A DNA stretch of 64,000 nt from CAYVUB01 sp964454675 (lineage in GTDB: Bacteria > Bacteroidota > Bacteroidia > Flavobacteriales > Flavobacteriaceae): positions 1 to 64,000 of the forward strand of contig CAYVUB010000012.1 in NCBI GenBank assembly GCA_964454675.1, read 5' to 3'. The notes below the pieces were generated by a model. That model searched no databases. It saw nothing but the letters and a program-made list of their open reading frames with translations, and had not been told where the DNA came from. Shown here piece by piece: positions 42,494 through 51,183 of this stretch. Each line of letters opens with the position of its first letter. The stretch's first letter is position 1. The position numbers and the translations under genes are program-made.

Positions 42494-43720
42494 ATGAAAT
42501 CTATACTTAATTCATTTTTTTTAGTCTTAATAAGTTTTACTTATCAAGCCCAAGCCCAAATAGAAACCCTTAAAGAAGATGTTGTATTTTTAGCTTCTGA
42601 TGCTTTAGAAGGCAGGCAAACCGGAACAAAAGGCGAAGAAGAAGCCGCAAAATATATTGCCAAACGTTTTGCCGGTTTAAAACTTCAGGAAAAAGGAACA
42701 GATGGTTATTTTCAAACGTTTAGTTTTAAGCCCAAAACAGACCCGCATAGCGAAGTGGCTTTTACCACCAAAGCAGAAGACGGTACAATTACCGGCACCA
42801 ATGTTTTGGGATATATTGATAATAATGCACAAAACACCATTATTATAGGCGCGCATTATGACCATTTAGGTTTTGGTGGCGACGGCTCACTGGATGCAAC
42901 CAAGGCAAAAGCCATTCATAACGGTGCCGATGATAATGCCAGCGGTGTTGCGGTATTGCTCGATCTGGCAAAAAAACTGCAAAGCGCCAACACCAATAAC
43001 AACTACCTGTTTATGGCGTTTTCGGGAGAAGAAATGGGGCTTTTGGGTTCTAATTATTTTGTGAAAAATGCCACTCTGGATATTAAAAACGTCAATTATA
43101 TGATTAATATGGATATGGTAGGACGTTTAAATGACGAAAAAACACTGGCGGTTTACGGTGTAGGAACAACTCCGCGATTTAAGCAAACACTTACCGTAAA
43201 CAACTCCGGTTTTAAACTGGTTGAGCACACATCGGGTGTTGGGCCGTCAGATCACACATCGTTTTATCTGGCAGATATTCCCGTGCTGCACTTTTTTACG
43301 GGACAGCATGAAGACTACCATAAGCCGGGCGATGATTTTGACAAGCTCAACTATGAAGGCATGAACAGCATATCCAACTATATTTTTGAGGTCATTTCCG
43401 ATTTGAATAACGCCGGAAAACTACCGTTTAGAGCTACCAAAAACGAAAGCGAAGAAGTACCGAGATTTAAAGTAGGCCTTGGTGTGATGCCCGATTATAT
43501 GTACGACGGCAAAGGCATGCGTATAGATGGTATTATCGAAGGCAGAGCCGCACAAAAAGCCGGACTTCAAAAAGGCGATGTGGTTATCAAAATAGGCGGG
43601 CACGATACCCACGATATGATGGCGTATATGAAAGCGCTTGCAACGTTTAAAGAAGGCGACACTACCAAAATTATGGTAGAAAGAGATGGCAAGCAGGTAG
43701 AAGCAGAGCTGCAGTTTTAA
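42494..43720 (+). CDS. M28-family aminopeptidase with PDZ domain
   Basis: 408-aa exported zinc peptidase (signal peptide MKSILNSFFLVLISFTYQAQ). Family ligands in order: GAHYDHLGFGG (His, near residue 119), GADDNASGVA (Asp, bridging), FSGEEMGLLGS (Glu, catalytic and ligand), NMDMVGRL (Asp), and a late His in HFFTGQHEDYH. A PDZ domain occupies about residues 320-405 (VGLGVMPDYMYDGKGMRIDG; GRAAQKAGLQKGDVVIKIGG). Two-residue gap to dusB: the genes are 17 bases apart. Confidence 0.92.
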   Translation: MKSILNSFFLVLISFTYQAQAQIETLKEDVVFLASDALEGRQTGTKGEEEAAKYIAKRFAGLKLQEKGTDGYFQTFSFKPKTDPHSEVAFTTKAEDGTITGTNVLGYIDNNAQNTIIIGAHYDHLGFGGDGSLDATKAKAIHNGADDNASGVAVLLDLAKKLQSANTNNNYLFMAFSGEEMGLLGSNYFVKNATLDIKNVNYMINMDMVGRLNDEKTLAVYGVGTTPRFKQTLTVNNSGFKLVEHTSGVGPSDHTSFYLADIPVLHFFTGQHEDYHKPGDDFDKLNYEGMNSISNYIFEVISDLNNAGKLPFRATKNESEEVPRFKVGLGVMPDYMYDGKGMRIDGIIEGRAAQKAGLQKGDVVIKIGGHDTHDMMAYMKALATFKEGDTTKIMVERDGKQVEAELQF

Positions 43721-43737
43721 TGGATATATAGTTATAA

Positions 43738-44730
43738 GTGATTAAAATAGGCAACATACAACTTCCCGATTTTCCGTTATTGCTGGCGCCTATGGAAGAC
43801 GTGAGCGATCCGCCTTTCAGACGCTTATGCAAGCTTCATGGTGCCGATTTGATGTATTCGGAATTCATTTCTTCCGAAGGATTGATTCGCGACGCTATAA
43901 AAAGCAGGCAGAAACTCGATATTTTTGATTACGAGCGTCCGGTAGGCATTCAGATTTTTGGCGGTGACGAAGAAGCTATGAAGATGTCTGCCAAAATTGT
44001 TGATGCCGTACAACCCGATTTGATTGATATAAATTTTGGCTGTCCCGTAAAAAAAGTAGTGTGCAAAGGCGCCGGTGCCGGTGTGTTGAAAGATGTTGAT
44101 TTAATGGTGCGGCTTACCAAAGCGGTTATTAAAGGCACGAACCTTCCGGTAACGGTAAAAACACGCTTGGGTTGGGACGAAAGCTCTATTAACATTGACG
44201 AAGTTGCCGAAAGGCTTCAGGATATAGGCGTACAGGCATTGACCATTCATGCCCGGACACGTTCGCAATTGTACAAAGGCCATTCCGACTGGTCGCATAT
44301 TGCACGCATCAAAAACAATCCGCGAATCACGATGCCGGTTTTTGGTAACGGAGATATCGATTCACCGCAAAAAGCATTAGAATACAAAACTAAATACGGG
44401 ATAGACGGCATCATGATAGGCAGAGCCGCTATAGGCTATCCGTGGATTTTTAACGAAATCAAACATTTTTTTGAAACCGGCGAAACGTTGCCATTGCCAA
44501 CACTTGCCGATAGGGTAGAAGCTGCCCGAAACCATCTGACATGGGCGATAGACTGGAAAGGTGAACGAGCCGGTGTTTTTGAAACACGACGGCATTATAC
44601 CAACTATTTTAGAGGGATTCCTAATTTTAAAGAGTATCGTTCAAAAATGGTATCGAGTGACGACCCCAAAGATGTGTTTGCCTCACTTGACGAGGTTTTG
44701 GAAGCGTTTGCAGATTATCAGTTTACTTAG
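43738..44730 (+). CDS. dusB: tRNA dihydrouridine synthase
   Basis: 330-aa FMN-dependent reductase that makes dihydrouridine in the tRNA D loop. GTG start at 43738 (MIKIGNIQLPDFPLLLAPME). Dus signatures: APMEDVSDPPFRRLC, FGCPVKKV with the active-site Cys, KTRLGWDE, HARTRSQLYKG, and VFGNGDIDSPQKAL/GIMIGRAAIGYPW for FMN phosphate. The C-terminus is the helical tRNA-binding domain. Its stop codon overlaps that of the converging permease gene (TTAG). Confidence 0.94.
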   Translation: MIKIGNIQLPDFPLLLAPMEDVSDPPFRRLCKLHGADLMYSEFISSEGLIRDAIKSRQKLDIFDYERPVGIQIFGGDEEAMKMSAKIVDAVQPDLIDINFGCPVKKVVCKGAGAGVLKDVDLMVRLTKAVIKGTNLPVTVKTRLGWDESSINIDEVAERLQDIGVQALTIHARTRSQLYKGHSDWSHIARIKNNPRITMPVFGNGDIDSPQKALEYKTKYGIDGIMIGRAAIGYPWIFNEIKHFFETGETLPLPTLADRVEAARNHLTWAIDWKGERAGVFETRRHYTNYFRGIPNFKEYRSKMVSSDDPKDVFASLDEVLEAFADYQFT

Positions 44731-45929
44731 TCCCGGATTAATTTTTCTGAAATTCTGCTTGAAGCAATTTTTGATGCCAACAATCCCAATACCGTGATGG
44801 TAGCCAGAGCAAGAAGTATGTTAAGAGGTTTAATGACAACCGGATAGGCGAGTGATGGCGTAATCATTACCAGCGCAAATTGTTTTTGCAACGCAACGAC
44901 AATCAGCCCGATAATCAATCCTGTAATTCCCGAAAAAACAGACATCAAACTTCCCTGAAGAAAGAAAATGCGCTTGATGTCTTTGGGTGTTGCGCCCAGA
45001 TTGAAGAGTGTTTGCAACGATGCTTTTTTATCCAGAATCATCATAATCAATCCGCCAATGGCGTTAAACAACGCAATAATAATGACGAGCGTAAAAATAA
45101 GATAGACAATCAGGTTTTCGCTGTTCAGCATTTTATAGAGCGCGTCGTTAAGCTGTGCACGGTTTTTAATAATAACTTTGTTCCCCAAAACAGTTTTAAC
45201 CGCCGAAATTACATAAGCTTCGCCGGTATTTTTATCCAGTTTCAGTTCAACGGCACTTATCTGGTCATCTTCATAATTCATCAGGTAGCGGGCATTGGCA
45301 ATATCGGTATAAACGTATTTGATATTCAGGTCTTCATTGACATCAAACACGCCAATATTAACAGCGTTGATAGAATTGAACACGCTTCTTACAGAGCTTA
45401 TTTGCCCCTTTCCGGGTTTTGGCACGTATATTTTTAAGATTTTTCCGTAATCGAGAACACCAAACGACAAATTGTGGGCAATGCCCCAACCCGAAACTAC
45501 TTGTCCCGTGCCGTATTCAAACCATTGTCCTTGGATAATCATCGAATCGATGCTGGTCACTTTCAGGTAATTTTTGTCAACACCTTTGATGCTTGCCAGC
45601 AGGTTTTTGTTGTCAAATTCAATGACTATGCGTTCTTCAATGACTTTTGAAAACGATGTTATTCCGGGAATTTTCCGGAGTTTTCCGGTTTCGGTTTCGG
45701 TAAGAGAAAATGATTTGCCTTCTGCCGGAAGTACTTTTAAATCGGGGTCAACTACCGATGAAAATTCCAGGCTGAAATCTTTTAATCCGGCAAACCCCGA
45801 AAGCACGATAAACAAGCAAGCCGAAGCAATGATAATGCCCGAAGCCGCAATAATATTCATAATGTTTATGGCATTATTACTGCTTTTGGTAAATAAATAA
45901 CGCTTGGCTATATAAAGAGAAAAATTCAA
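44727..45929 (-). CDS. ABC transporter permease, FtsX/LolE type
   Basis: 400-aa MacB/LolE-family permease, expected to help extract lipoproteins or other envelope molecules. TTG start at 45929, directly after the rbfA stop, gives the standard opening MNFSLYIAKRYLFTKSSNNA. First helix (IIAASGIIIASACLFIVLSG) is followed by a large periplasmic domain (about 50-255) and three C-terminal helices (YLIFTLVIIIALFNAIGGLI, GSLMSVFSGITGLIIGLIVV, NILLALATITVLGLLASKIA). No ATPase partner is in the window. Confidence 0.9.
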   Translation of the reverse strand: MNFSLYIAKRYLFTKSSNNAINIMNIIAASGIIIASACLFIVLSGFAGLKDFSLEFSSVVDPDLKVLPAEGKSFSLTETETGKLRKIPGITSFSKVIEERIVIEFDNKNLLASIKGVDKNYLKVTSIDSMIIQGQWFEYGTGQVVSGWGIAHNLSFGVLDYGKILKIYVPKPGKGQISSVRSVFNSINAVNIGVFDVNEDLNIKYVYTDIANARYLMNYEDDQISAVELKLDKNTGEAYVISAVKTVLGNKVIIKNRAQLNDALYKMLNSENLIVYLIFTLVIIIALFNAIGGLIMMILDKKASLQTLFNLGATPKDIKRIFFLQGSLMSVFSGITGLIIGLIVVALQKQFALVMITPSLAYPVVIKPLNILLALATITVLGLLASKIASSRISEKLIRD

Positions 45930-46328
45930 TTATGATTTTTTACGTTTATCTAATAACTCAGAGTTTTTAATAGGATTGTCTTCACCGCGTAGTGATTTTT
46001 CAATGCCCGCAATATGTTCTAAAGAGTCGTCAATAAAAAATTCGAGATTGGGCATGCGTCGCAATTGGTGTTTGGTGCGTTGCGCGAGTTCGTGACGAAT
46101 TAACGGCGTATTAGACCTGATGCCTTTCAGCAATTCTTCTGCTTCTGAGTTTGGAAAAATACTCAAATACACTTTGGCTATTGACAAATCGGTTGTAACG
46201 TGTACTTTGCTTACAGAAATGATAATACCCCGCAAACCGCCTTTGGTTGCAGCGCCTTGTAAAACTTCGACCAAGTCTTTTTGTAAAATACCGCCTATTT
46301 TTTTCTGTCTTTGAGTTTCTTCCAACAT
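45930..46328 (-). CDS. rbfA: Ribosome-binding factor A
   Basis: 132-aa 30S assembly factor that binds near the 3' end of 16S rRNA helix 1. KH-like fold: IGGILQKDLVEVLQG, GGLRGIIISVSKVHVTTDLS, AKVYLSIFPN, LIRHELAQRTKHQLRRMPNL, FFIDDSLEH. Normal length. Zero-base junction with the permease gene downstream, so the two are translationally coupled. Confidence 0.94.
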   Translation of the reverse strand: MLEETQRQKKIGGILQKDLVEVLQGAATKGGLRGIIISVSKVHVTTDLSIAKVYLSIFPNSEAEELLKGIRSNTPLIRHELAQRTKHQLRRMPNLEFFIDDSLEHIAGIEKSLRGEDNPIKNSELLDKRKKS

Positions 46329-46414
46329 AATGTATTTTTTTAAGGATGCAACAAATTAAATGTTTGTAAAACAATATTTTTCATTGCAAAAATAAAGCAT
46401 ATTTAGGATTATTG

Positions 46415-46422
46415 TATTTTTG
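46415..46422 (+). promoter_or_regulatory. -7 promoter element for mce
   Basis: TATTTTTG matches TAnnTTTG, 29 bases before the mce ATG. Confidence 0.5.
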
Positions 46423-46451
46423 ATACTGTAAAATTAAGATTTTTAGCTAAA

Positions 46452-46856
46452 ATGACTAAGATAGAACACATAGGAATCGCTGTAAAAGATTTGAATGAAT
46501 CAAACAAATTGTTTGCATCGTTACTGGGAATGCCGCACTACAAAATAGAAACGGTAGAAAGCGAAGGTGTAAACACGTCTTTTTTTCAATCGGGGCCTAA
46601 TAAAATAGAACTTCTGGAAGCTACAAATTCCAACAGCCCGATAGCAAAATTTATAGAAAAAAAAGGCGAAGGCATCCATCATATAGCGTTTGCGGTAGAT
46701 GATATTGAAAAAGAATTAAAACGCTTAGAAGAAGAAGGCTTTCAATTAATTAACAGCATTCCAAAAAAAGGAGCAGACAATAAGCTGGTAGCTTTTTTGC
46801 ACCCAAAAAGCACCAACGGTGTTCTTATTGAGTTGTGCCAGGACATAAAAGAATAA
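46452..46856 (+). CDS. mce: Methylmalonyl-CoA epimerase
   Basis: 134-aa VOC-fold metalloenzyme that interconverts the 2R and 2S forms of methylmalonyl-CoA, needed for propionate metabolism. Metal/active residues: HIGIAVKDL (His6), SFFQSGPNKIELLE (Glu), GIHHIAFAVDD (His pair), and FLHPKSTNGVLIEL (Glu). Two repeated beta-alpha-beta-beta modules of standard length. The mutase is not in this window. Confidence 0.93.
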   Translation: MTKIEHIGIAVKDLNESNKLFASLLGMPHYKIETVESEGVNTSFFQSGPNKIELLEATNSNSPIAKFIEKKGEGIHHIAFAVDDIEKELKRLEEEGFQLINSIPKKGADNKLVAFLHPKSTNGVLIELCQDIKE

Positions 46857-46905
46857 ATTTCTTGTAGAGTTTTAAAATATGTAGTAATATTGCAACCTCT
46901 AATCT

Positions 46906-46979
46906 GGTCCTATAGCTCAGTTGGTTAGAGCACCTGACTCATAATCAGGTGGTCCCTGGTTCGAGCCCAGGTGGGACCA
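46906..46979 (+). tRNA. tRNA with CAU anticodon (Met elongator or Ile2)
   Basis: Cloverleaf: acceptor GGTCCTA/TGGGACC, D arm GCTC..GAGC, anticodon stem CCTGA/TCAGG with loop CTCATAA, variable TGGTC, T arm CCTGG-TTCGAGC-CCAGG, discriminator A, CCA not encoded. CAU can be elongator Met or lysidine-modified Ile2; I cannot decide from sequence alone. A near -7 element TAATATTG at 46885-46892 precedes it. Confidence 0.92.
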
Positions 46980-46988
46980 CAATTAAAT

Positions 46989-47019
46989 AAAGCACTTACA
47001 GATATGTAGGTGCTTTTTT
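46989..47019 (+). terminator. Terminator after the CAU tRNA
   Basis: AAAGCACTTACA (46989-47000) pairs with TGTAGGTGCTTT (47005-47016) over 12 positions with one G-U, loop GATA, T tail. Confidence 0.85.
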
Positions 47020-47187
47020 GGTTTTTAAATAAAATATACTTGTGTTCATTAAAAGCACGTTCAAATTTTTAAACCGAAAACGTTATAGGGGTTGTTTTAA
47101 CAGAAAAACACTATAGTTTATAGGGAATTTGATGTTATATACAGTCGTTTTGTTATCTTTAAAGATTATTTTCCCAAAATCCAACAA

Positions 47188-49902
47188 ATGGACTTTAAGT
47201 TGTATTCATATAAACTCAGAAAACTCTGCGCTTTTTTTCTACTGTTTTTCAGTACCATTATGTTGTCGCAAAATGAAACCAACCATTGGTATTTTGGGAA
47301 TAATGCAGGGTTGAATTTCAGTAATGGCGATTTTGCGGTTTTAGATGATGGAAGCATGCAGACTCCTGCCGGATGTTCTTCAATTTCGGACAGAGACGGA
47401 AATTTGATGTTTTACACAAATGGTCATACCGTATGGAATAGAAATCATCAAATAATGCAAAATGGCGAAGGTTTGTCGGGAGATATTGAAGGCGTTCAGA
47501 CATCCATAATTATTCCTAAGCCTAATGACCTTTCTACCTATTACATTTTTTATACAAGACAGAACACGGTAACCAGCCCTGTGTATTATTTAGCGGGAAT
47601 ATATTATTCAGAAGTCAAATTTGATGCCTTACATCCTTTGGGATATATAACTGACAATAAAGACATTCGTGTTGGCGAGGTCATAGAAGCTACGCCCCGT
47701 ATTGCAGCCATACACCATCCCGAAAGTAATTCTATTAGGGTAATTTCCATAACAAAACCCGATCCGGTACCCGGCTATGTTGTTCCTGATGATGAATTTG
47801 TTTTTAGGATATTTAATGTGACCCCAGACGGCGTGAATGAAACATATATTATAAGAGACTTAAACGAAAGTATTGGCAGAATCGGGCAAATGAAAATTTC
47901 ACCCGATGGCAAATATCTCGCCTTTGCCGATAACATTAATCTAAAAATTTATTTCTATAATTATGATAATGATACGATTAGCTTTAATCCTTACGTTGTT
48001 TTACAAACAGTCCCTGCATTTGGATTGTTTATAAACCCTTATGGCATTGAGTTTTCTCAAGATTCCAAAATGTTTTACTATGCAGGAGGAAACCATGTTG
48101 TTCAGTTTCCTTTTTTAGATATAGGAGGCATTGAAATCCCAACGTATTATTATGTGACGGCTCTTAATCCGGGGTCGATACAACTGGCAAGAAATGGTAA
48201 AATTTATATTTCACAAGGCACTTCCAATAATCCGATAAGTTTTATAAGCGTAATAAACAAACCGGAAAAACCCGGTGCAGAATGTGATTTCCAGCAAGCA
48301 GTAGCCGGATTTCCAGGAGGCAGCTCAACCAGAGGTTTGCCCACATTTGTTGCATCATATTTAAGAAACAGGATCATAGCTTCCGATGATGATTGTGTAG
48401 ATACTGTATTCCATTTTGATTTGGATGCTTATACAAACATAGAATCTGTTGTTTGGGATTTTGGGGACGGCGGCACATCAACCTCAATGACGCCTTCCCA
48501 CCAGTTTTCTGAACCCGGAATCCACAAAGTCAGCGCTACCATTATGATAAACGATTATCCGGTTACTTTATACAAAGATGTCGAAGCATATCCTTTGCCT
48601 TCTCTTGACCCCGGACAAACGTTAGAGCAATGTGACACGGATAACGACGGAATTTCTTTGTTTAATTTGGAAAGTATTGGCGATAAAATGAACAATCCCA
48701 ATCCTGACTATGAGTATGTTTTTTACCATTCGCTTAATGATTTGATGATGGATGTTGATCCGATAGAAAATCATCAGGTTTATGAAAATCAAACAAACCC
48801 CGAGCAAATATTTGTGAGGATTACCAGTCCGGAAGGCTGTACTTCCACCAGTGATTTTTACATTCAATCTACCTATATCGTCTTGGAAGCCATCGGTAAT
48901 ATGTACGTGTGTGAAAGTTCAGACGGTGTTTTGAATGACGGTGCAGGAGAGTTCAATTTGCTGATTAAAGAAGCAGACATCAGAAATCAATTTAATGTTC
49001 CCGCAACTTATACTGTAACATTTTATCAAAGTGTTCAAGATGCCCAGACAAATTTAAATGCTATAGGCGACAGATATTACATAACAACAACAACGACAAT
49101 TTGGGTAAAAATATACGATGAAGGTCATAATTGCAACGGTATTGGCTCTATTCAGTTGATTGTCAATCCCGAAATAGAATTGGATATTGAAGAAATATAC
49201 ACCATTTGCGACCCGGCAACACATCCCACGATAGTATTAGATGGAGGAAACAATGATTCTTGGGAATGGAAAAACGCCTCGGGAACCACACTTTCTACAT
49301 CAAGATTTTTTCCACTAACACAAACAGGAACCTTTTCTGTAGTTGTCAATAAAGCAGAAAACGGAATCAACTGCTCTGTCTCTAAAAGCTTCATTGTAAG
49401 GGATGTCCAAGCACCTGTGTTTATCACGGTAACTGCCCAAAGCAGTGAAATTTATGTTTTAGTAAGCGGTTACAGCCAATATGAGTTTTCTTTGGATGGC
49501 TTGTATTATTATGGTAACGGAGCTTCATATACATTTACCAACATACGATCCGGAATATATACCGTATATGTAAGAGATGTTAACCGGTGCGAGCCCACCG
49601 TAACAACCGAAGTGTTTTTGTTCAGTTTCCCGAAATTCTTTACCCCTAACGGAGACGGACGAAATGATTATTGGGGAATAAGAGATGATGTTTCAAATTT
49701 ATTTCAAAATATAGAGATTTATATTTTTGACAGGTACGGCAAACAGTTGCATTATATGAATATGAATGAAGGAGTTTTGTTGTGGGACGGAATATATAAC
49801 GGTAAGCCGCTTCGCTCTGATGATTATTGGTATAAAGCCAATATCGTTGATAATGATAACAAAACACAGACAAGAAGAGGGCATTTCACATTAAAACGAT
49901 AA
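47188..49902 (+). CDS. T9SS type B sorting-domain protein with PKD domain
   Basis: 904-aa secreted surface protein. Signal peptide near residues 10-27 (LRKLCAFFLLFFSTIMLSQ). N-terminal beta-propeller-like region (NHWYFGNNAGLNFSNGDFAV, then VQTSIIIPKPNDLSTYYIFY). A PKD domain near residues 420-460 (VVWDFGDGGTSTSMTPSHQF) is followed by several long Ig-like stretches. The C-terminus is the gliding-motility-associated/type B sorting domain: FFTPNGDGRNDYWGI, FDRYGKQLHYMNMN, SDDYWYKANIVDND and a final basic R/K. Expected to be exported across the outer membrane by the type IX system and kept at the surface. Confidence 0.93.
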   Translation: MDFKLYSYKLRKLCAFFLLFFSTIMLSQNETNHWYFGNNAGLNFSNGDFAVLDDGSMQTPAGCSSISDRDGNLMFYTNGHTVWNRNHQIMQNGEGLSGDIEGVQTSIIIPKPNDLSTYYIFYTRQNTVTSPVYYLAGIYYSEVKFDALHPLGYITDNKDIRVGEVIEATPRIAAIHHPESNSIRVISITKPDPVPGYVVPDDEFVFRIFNVTPDGVNETYIIRDLNESIGRIGQMKISPDGKYLAFADNINLKIYFYNYDNDTISFNPYVVLQTVPAFGLFINPYGIEFSQDSKMFYYAGGNHVVQFPFLDIGGIEIPTYYYVTALNPGSIQLARNGKIYISQGTSNNPISFISVINKPEKPGAECDFQQAVAGFPGGSSTRGLPTFVASYLRNRIIASDDDCVDTVFHFDLDAYTNIESVVWDFGDGGTSTSMTPSHQFSEPGIHKVSATIMINDYPVTLYKDVEAYPLPSLDPGQTLEQCDTDNDGISLFNLESIGDKMNNPNPDYEYVFYHSLNDLMMDVDPIENHQVYENQTNPEQIFVRITSPEGCTSTSDFYIQSTYIVLEAIGNMYVCESSDGVLNDGAGEFNLLIKEADIRNQFNVPATYTVTFYQSVQDAQTNLNAIGDRYYITTTTTIWVKIYDEGHNCNGIGSIQLIVNPEIELDIEEIYTICDPATHPTIVLDGGNNDSWEWKNASGTTLSTSRFFPLTQTGTFSVVVNKAENGINCSVSKSFIVRDVQAPVFITVTAQSSEIYVLVSGYSQYEFSLDGLYYYGNGASYTFTNIRSGIYTVYVRDVNRCEPTVTTEVFLFSFPKFFTPNGDGRNDYWGIRDDVSNLFQNIEIYIFDRYGKQLHYMNMNEGVLLWDGIYNGKPLRSDDYWYKANIVDNDNKTQTRRGHFTLKR

Positions 49903-50326
49903 GTATAAAGGGGTTGCCGGATAGAGAGTTTCTATTTGTTGTATATTGTCTGTTCTGACTTTCAGTAAAAAACACATATTAATCCAACCGGTAATGCGAT
50001 AGCAGTTTATTCTATGTCCGGATCAACAAAACCATAATATGTTGTTGCATGAATTCATTTATAAAGAAATCCCTTTACAACCTACAAATGAAGACTCTGG
50101 CGAGTATGCTTAAACCATTTGAAATATCACAAACATCTTAAATTTTTCAACATAAATAAACATTAAATTAATTTTGTTGTATAAAAATTTGTATATATTT
50201 GTCTAAATTAATAGTATAGAGTAAGCATTAAACAACAACACGTTAACAACACTTTTGAGGTAAAGATTCCTCAATAGGAGTTTGTTTGTGAAAAATTGTT
50301 CAATTGCGTTTATACATTTTGTTATA
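49903..50326 (+). other. Non-coding stretch with possible decayed coding relic
   Basis: 424 bp with no intact gene. A plus frame reads NPTGNAIAVYSMSGSTKP before a stop (about 49983-50036), and a neighbouring frame opens at 50039 (MLLHEFIYKEIPLQPTNEDS), stopping at 50111. The residue choice looks protein-like, so this may be a broken small gene. The right part holds the promoter and a leader of about 120 bases for the next gene. Confidence 0.3.
50174..50201 (+). promoter_or_regulatory. Bacteroidetes promoter for the small tail-anchored gene
   Basis: -33 TTG (50174-50176), 17-base spacer and -7 TATATTTG (50194-50201). This is the best two-box match in the window. It leaves a leader of about 120 bases before the ATG at 50327. 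Confidence 0.6.
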
Positions 50327-50536
50327 ATGATAGTACAAAACAAGAAAACATTAGCCTCAATCTTATTTGTATTAATAAGTTTTGTATGTCTGGCTCAGGA
50401 CACGCCTACGCCGCCGCCGCCGGCACCACCACCACCACCGGGATTACCGGTAGATGGTGCGTTACCTTTATTATTTGTTTCTGCATTGGTATTCGGTGTT
50501 TATGTAAGTTTAAGAAAAATACGCCGCAGCCATTAA
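50327..50536 (+). CDS. Small PID-CTERM-like envelope protein
   Basis: 69 aa from ATG 50327 (upstream TTG is less likely). Signal peptide MIVQNKKTLASILFVLISFV (to CLAQ), a short proline spacer (TPTPPPPAPPPPPGLP) and PGLPVDGALPLLF, a C-terminal helix (LLFVSALVFGVYVSL) and a basic end RKIRRSH. This signal, short spacer, P-V/I-D motif, helix, basic-tail plan is that of exosortase-sorted (CTERM) proteins; the motif looks like the PID-CTERM type. No exosortase is in the window. Stop overlaps the converging ribE stop. Confidence 0.65.
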   Translation: MIVQNKKTLASILFVLISFVCLAQDTPTPPPPAPPPPPGLPVDGALPLLFVSALVFGVYVSLRKIRRSH

Positions 50537-51123
50537 AGTCTTTGCTCATAAAGTCTTTGAATATATTTCCCTATAACATCAAACTCAAGATTTACAACAC
50601 TTCCGTTTTTTAAATCCTTAAACGTTGTGTATTCATAAGTATAAGGGATAACAGCAACGCTAAAACGACCTGCTACAGAATTTACAACCGTTAAGCTCAC
50701 GCCGTTTACAGTAACAGACCCTTTTTCAATAGTTATATTGTTTTTTGAATTGTCATACTCAAAAGTAAACACCCAGCTTCCCTCTTGAGGAGTTACACTC
50801 GTGCAAATAGCCGTTTGATCCACGTGTCCTTGCACAATATGCCCGTCAAGCCTGTCACCGAGTTTCATGGCGCGTTCCAGATTAACTTTGTCGCCAACAG
50901 CCAAAGTGCTAAAATTGGTTTTGTTGAGAGTTTCCTGTATAGCGGTAACAGTATAAAGATTATTTTCAATAGCAACAACAGTAAGACAAACACCATTATG
51001 TGCAACGCTTTGGTCTATTTTTAATTCCTGAGATATACTGCTTCTTATGGTTATGTGAAGATTGTCCTGCTCTTTTTTTAAATCTGTAATAATGCCCAAA
51101 TCTTCAATAATTCCGGTAAACAT
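50533..51123 (-). CDS. ribE: Riboflavin synthase alpha chain
   Basis: 196-aa enzyme that dismutates two lumazines to riboflavin. Two tandem lumazine-binding domains: MFTGIIEDLGIITDL to LGDRLDGHIVQGHVD, and SWVFTFEYDNS to FKDLKNGSVVNLEFD; each carries VSLT/HNGVCLTVV type loops (NGVCLTVV, NGVSLTVV). Length normal. Divergent from pdxA with nearly touching promoter elements; its stop overlaps that of the small CTERM-like gene by 3 bases. Confidence 0.95.
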   Translation of the reverse strand: MFTGIIEDLGIITDLKKEQDNLHITIRSSISQELKIDQSVAHNGVCLTVVAIENNLYTVTAIQETLNKTNFSTLAVGDKVNLERAMKLGDRLDGHIVQGHVDQTAICTSVTPQEGSWVFTFEYDNSKNNITIEKGSVTVNGVSLTVVNSVAGRFSVAVIPYTYEYTTFKDLKNGSVVNLEFDVIGKYIQRLYEQRL

Positions 51124-51140
51124 AATGTCGAATAAATAGT

Positions 51141-51156
51141 TAAATTTGCAAGGATA
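51141..51156. promoter_or_regulatory. Divergent -7 elements for pdxA and ribE
   Basis: TAAATTTG (51141-51148, plus, pdxA) abuts CAAGGATA (51149-51156), i.e. TATCCTTG on the minus strand, a one-mismatch -7 for ribE. Each start lies 18-36 bases away. Confidence 0.45.
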
Positions 51157-51183
51157 AAGTTACACACAAAAGACAGTATATTG

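Noticed and set aside
50039..50113. 24-codon frame MLLHEFIYKEIPLQPTNEDS as a small gene
   Set aside because: No signal peptide, promoter or context; noted only as a possible relic within the non-coding stretch.
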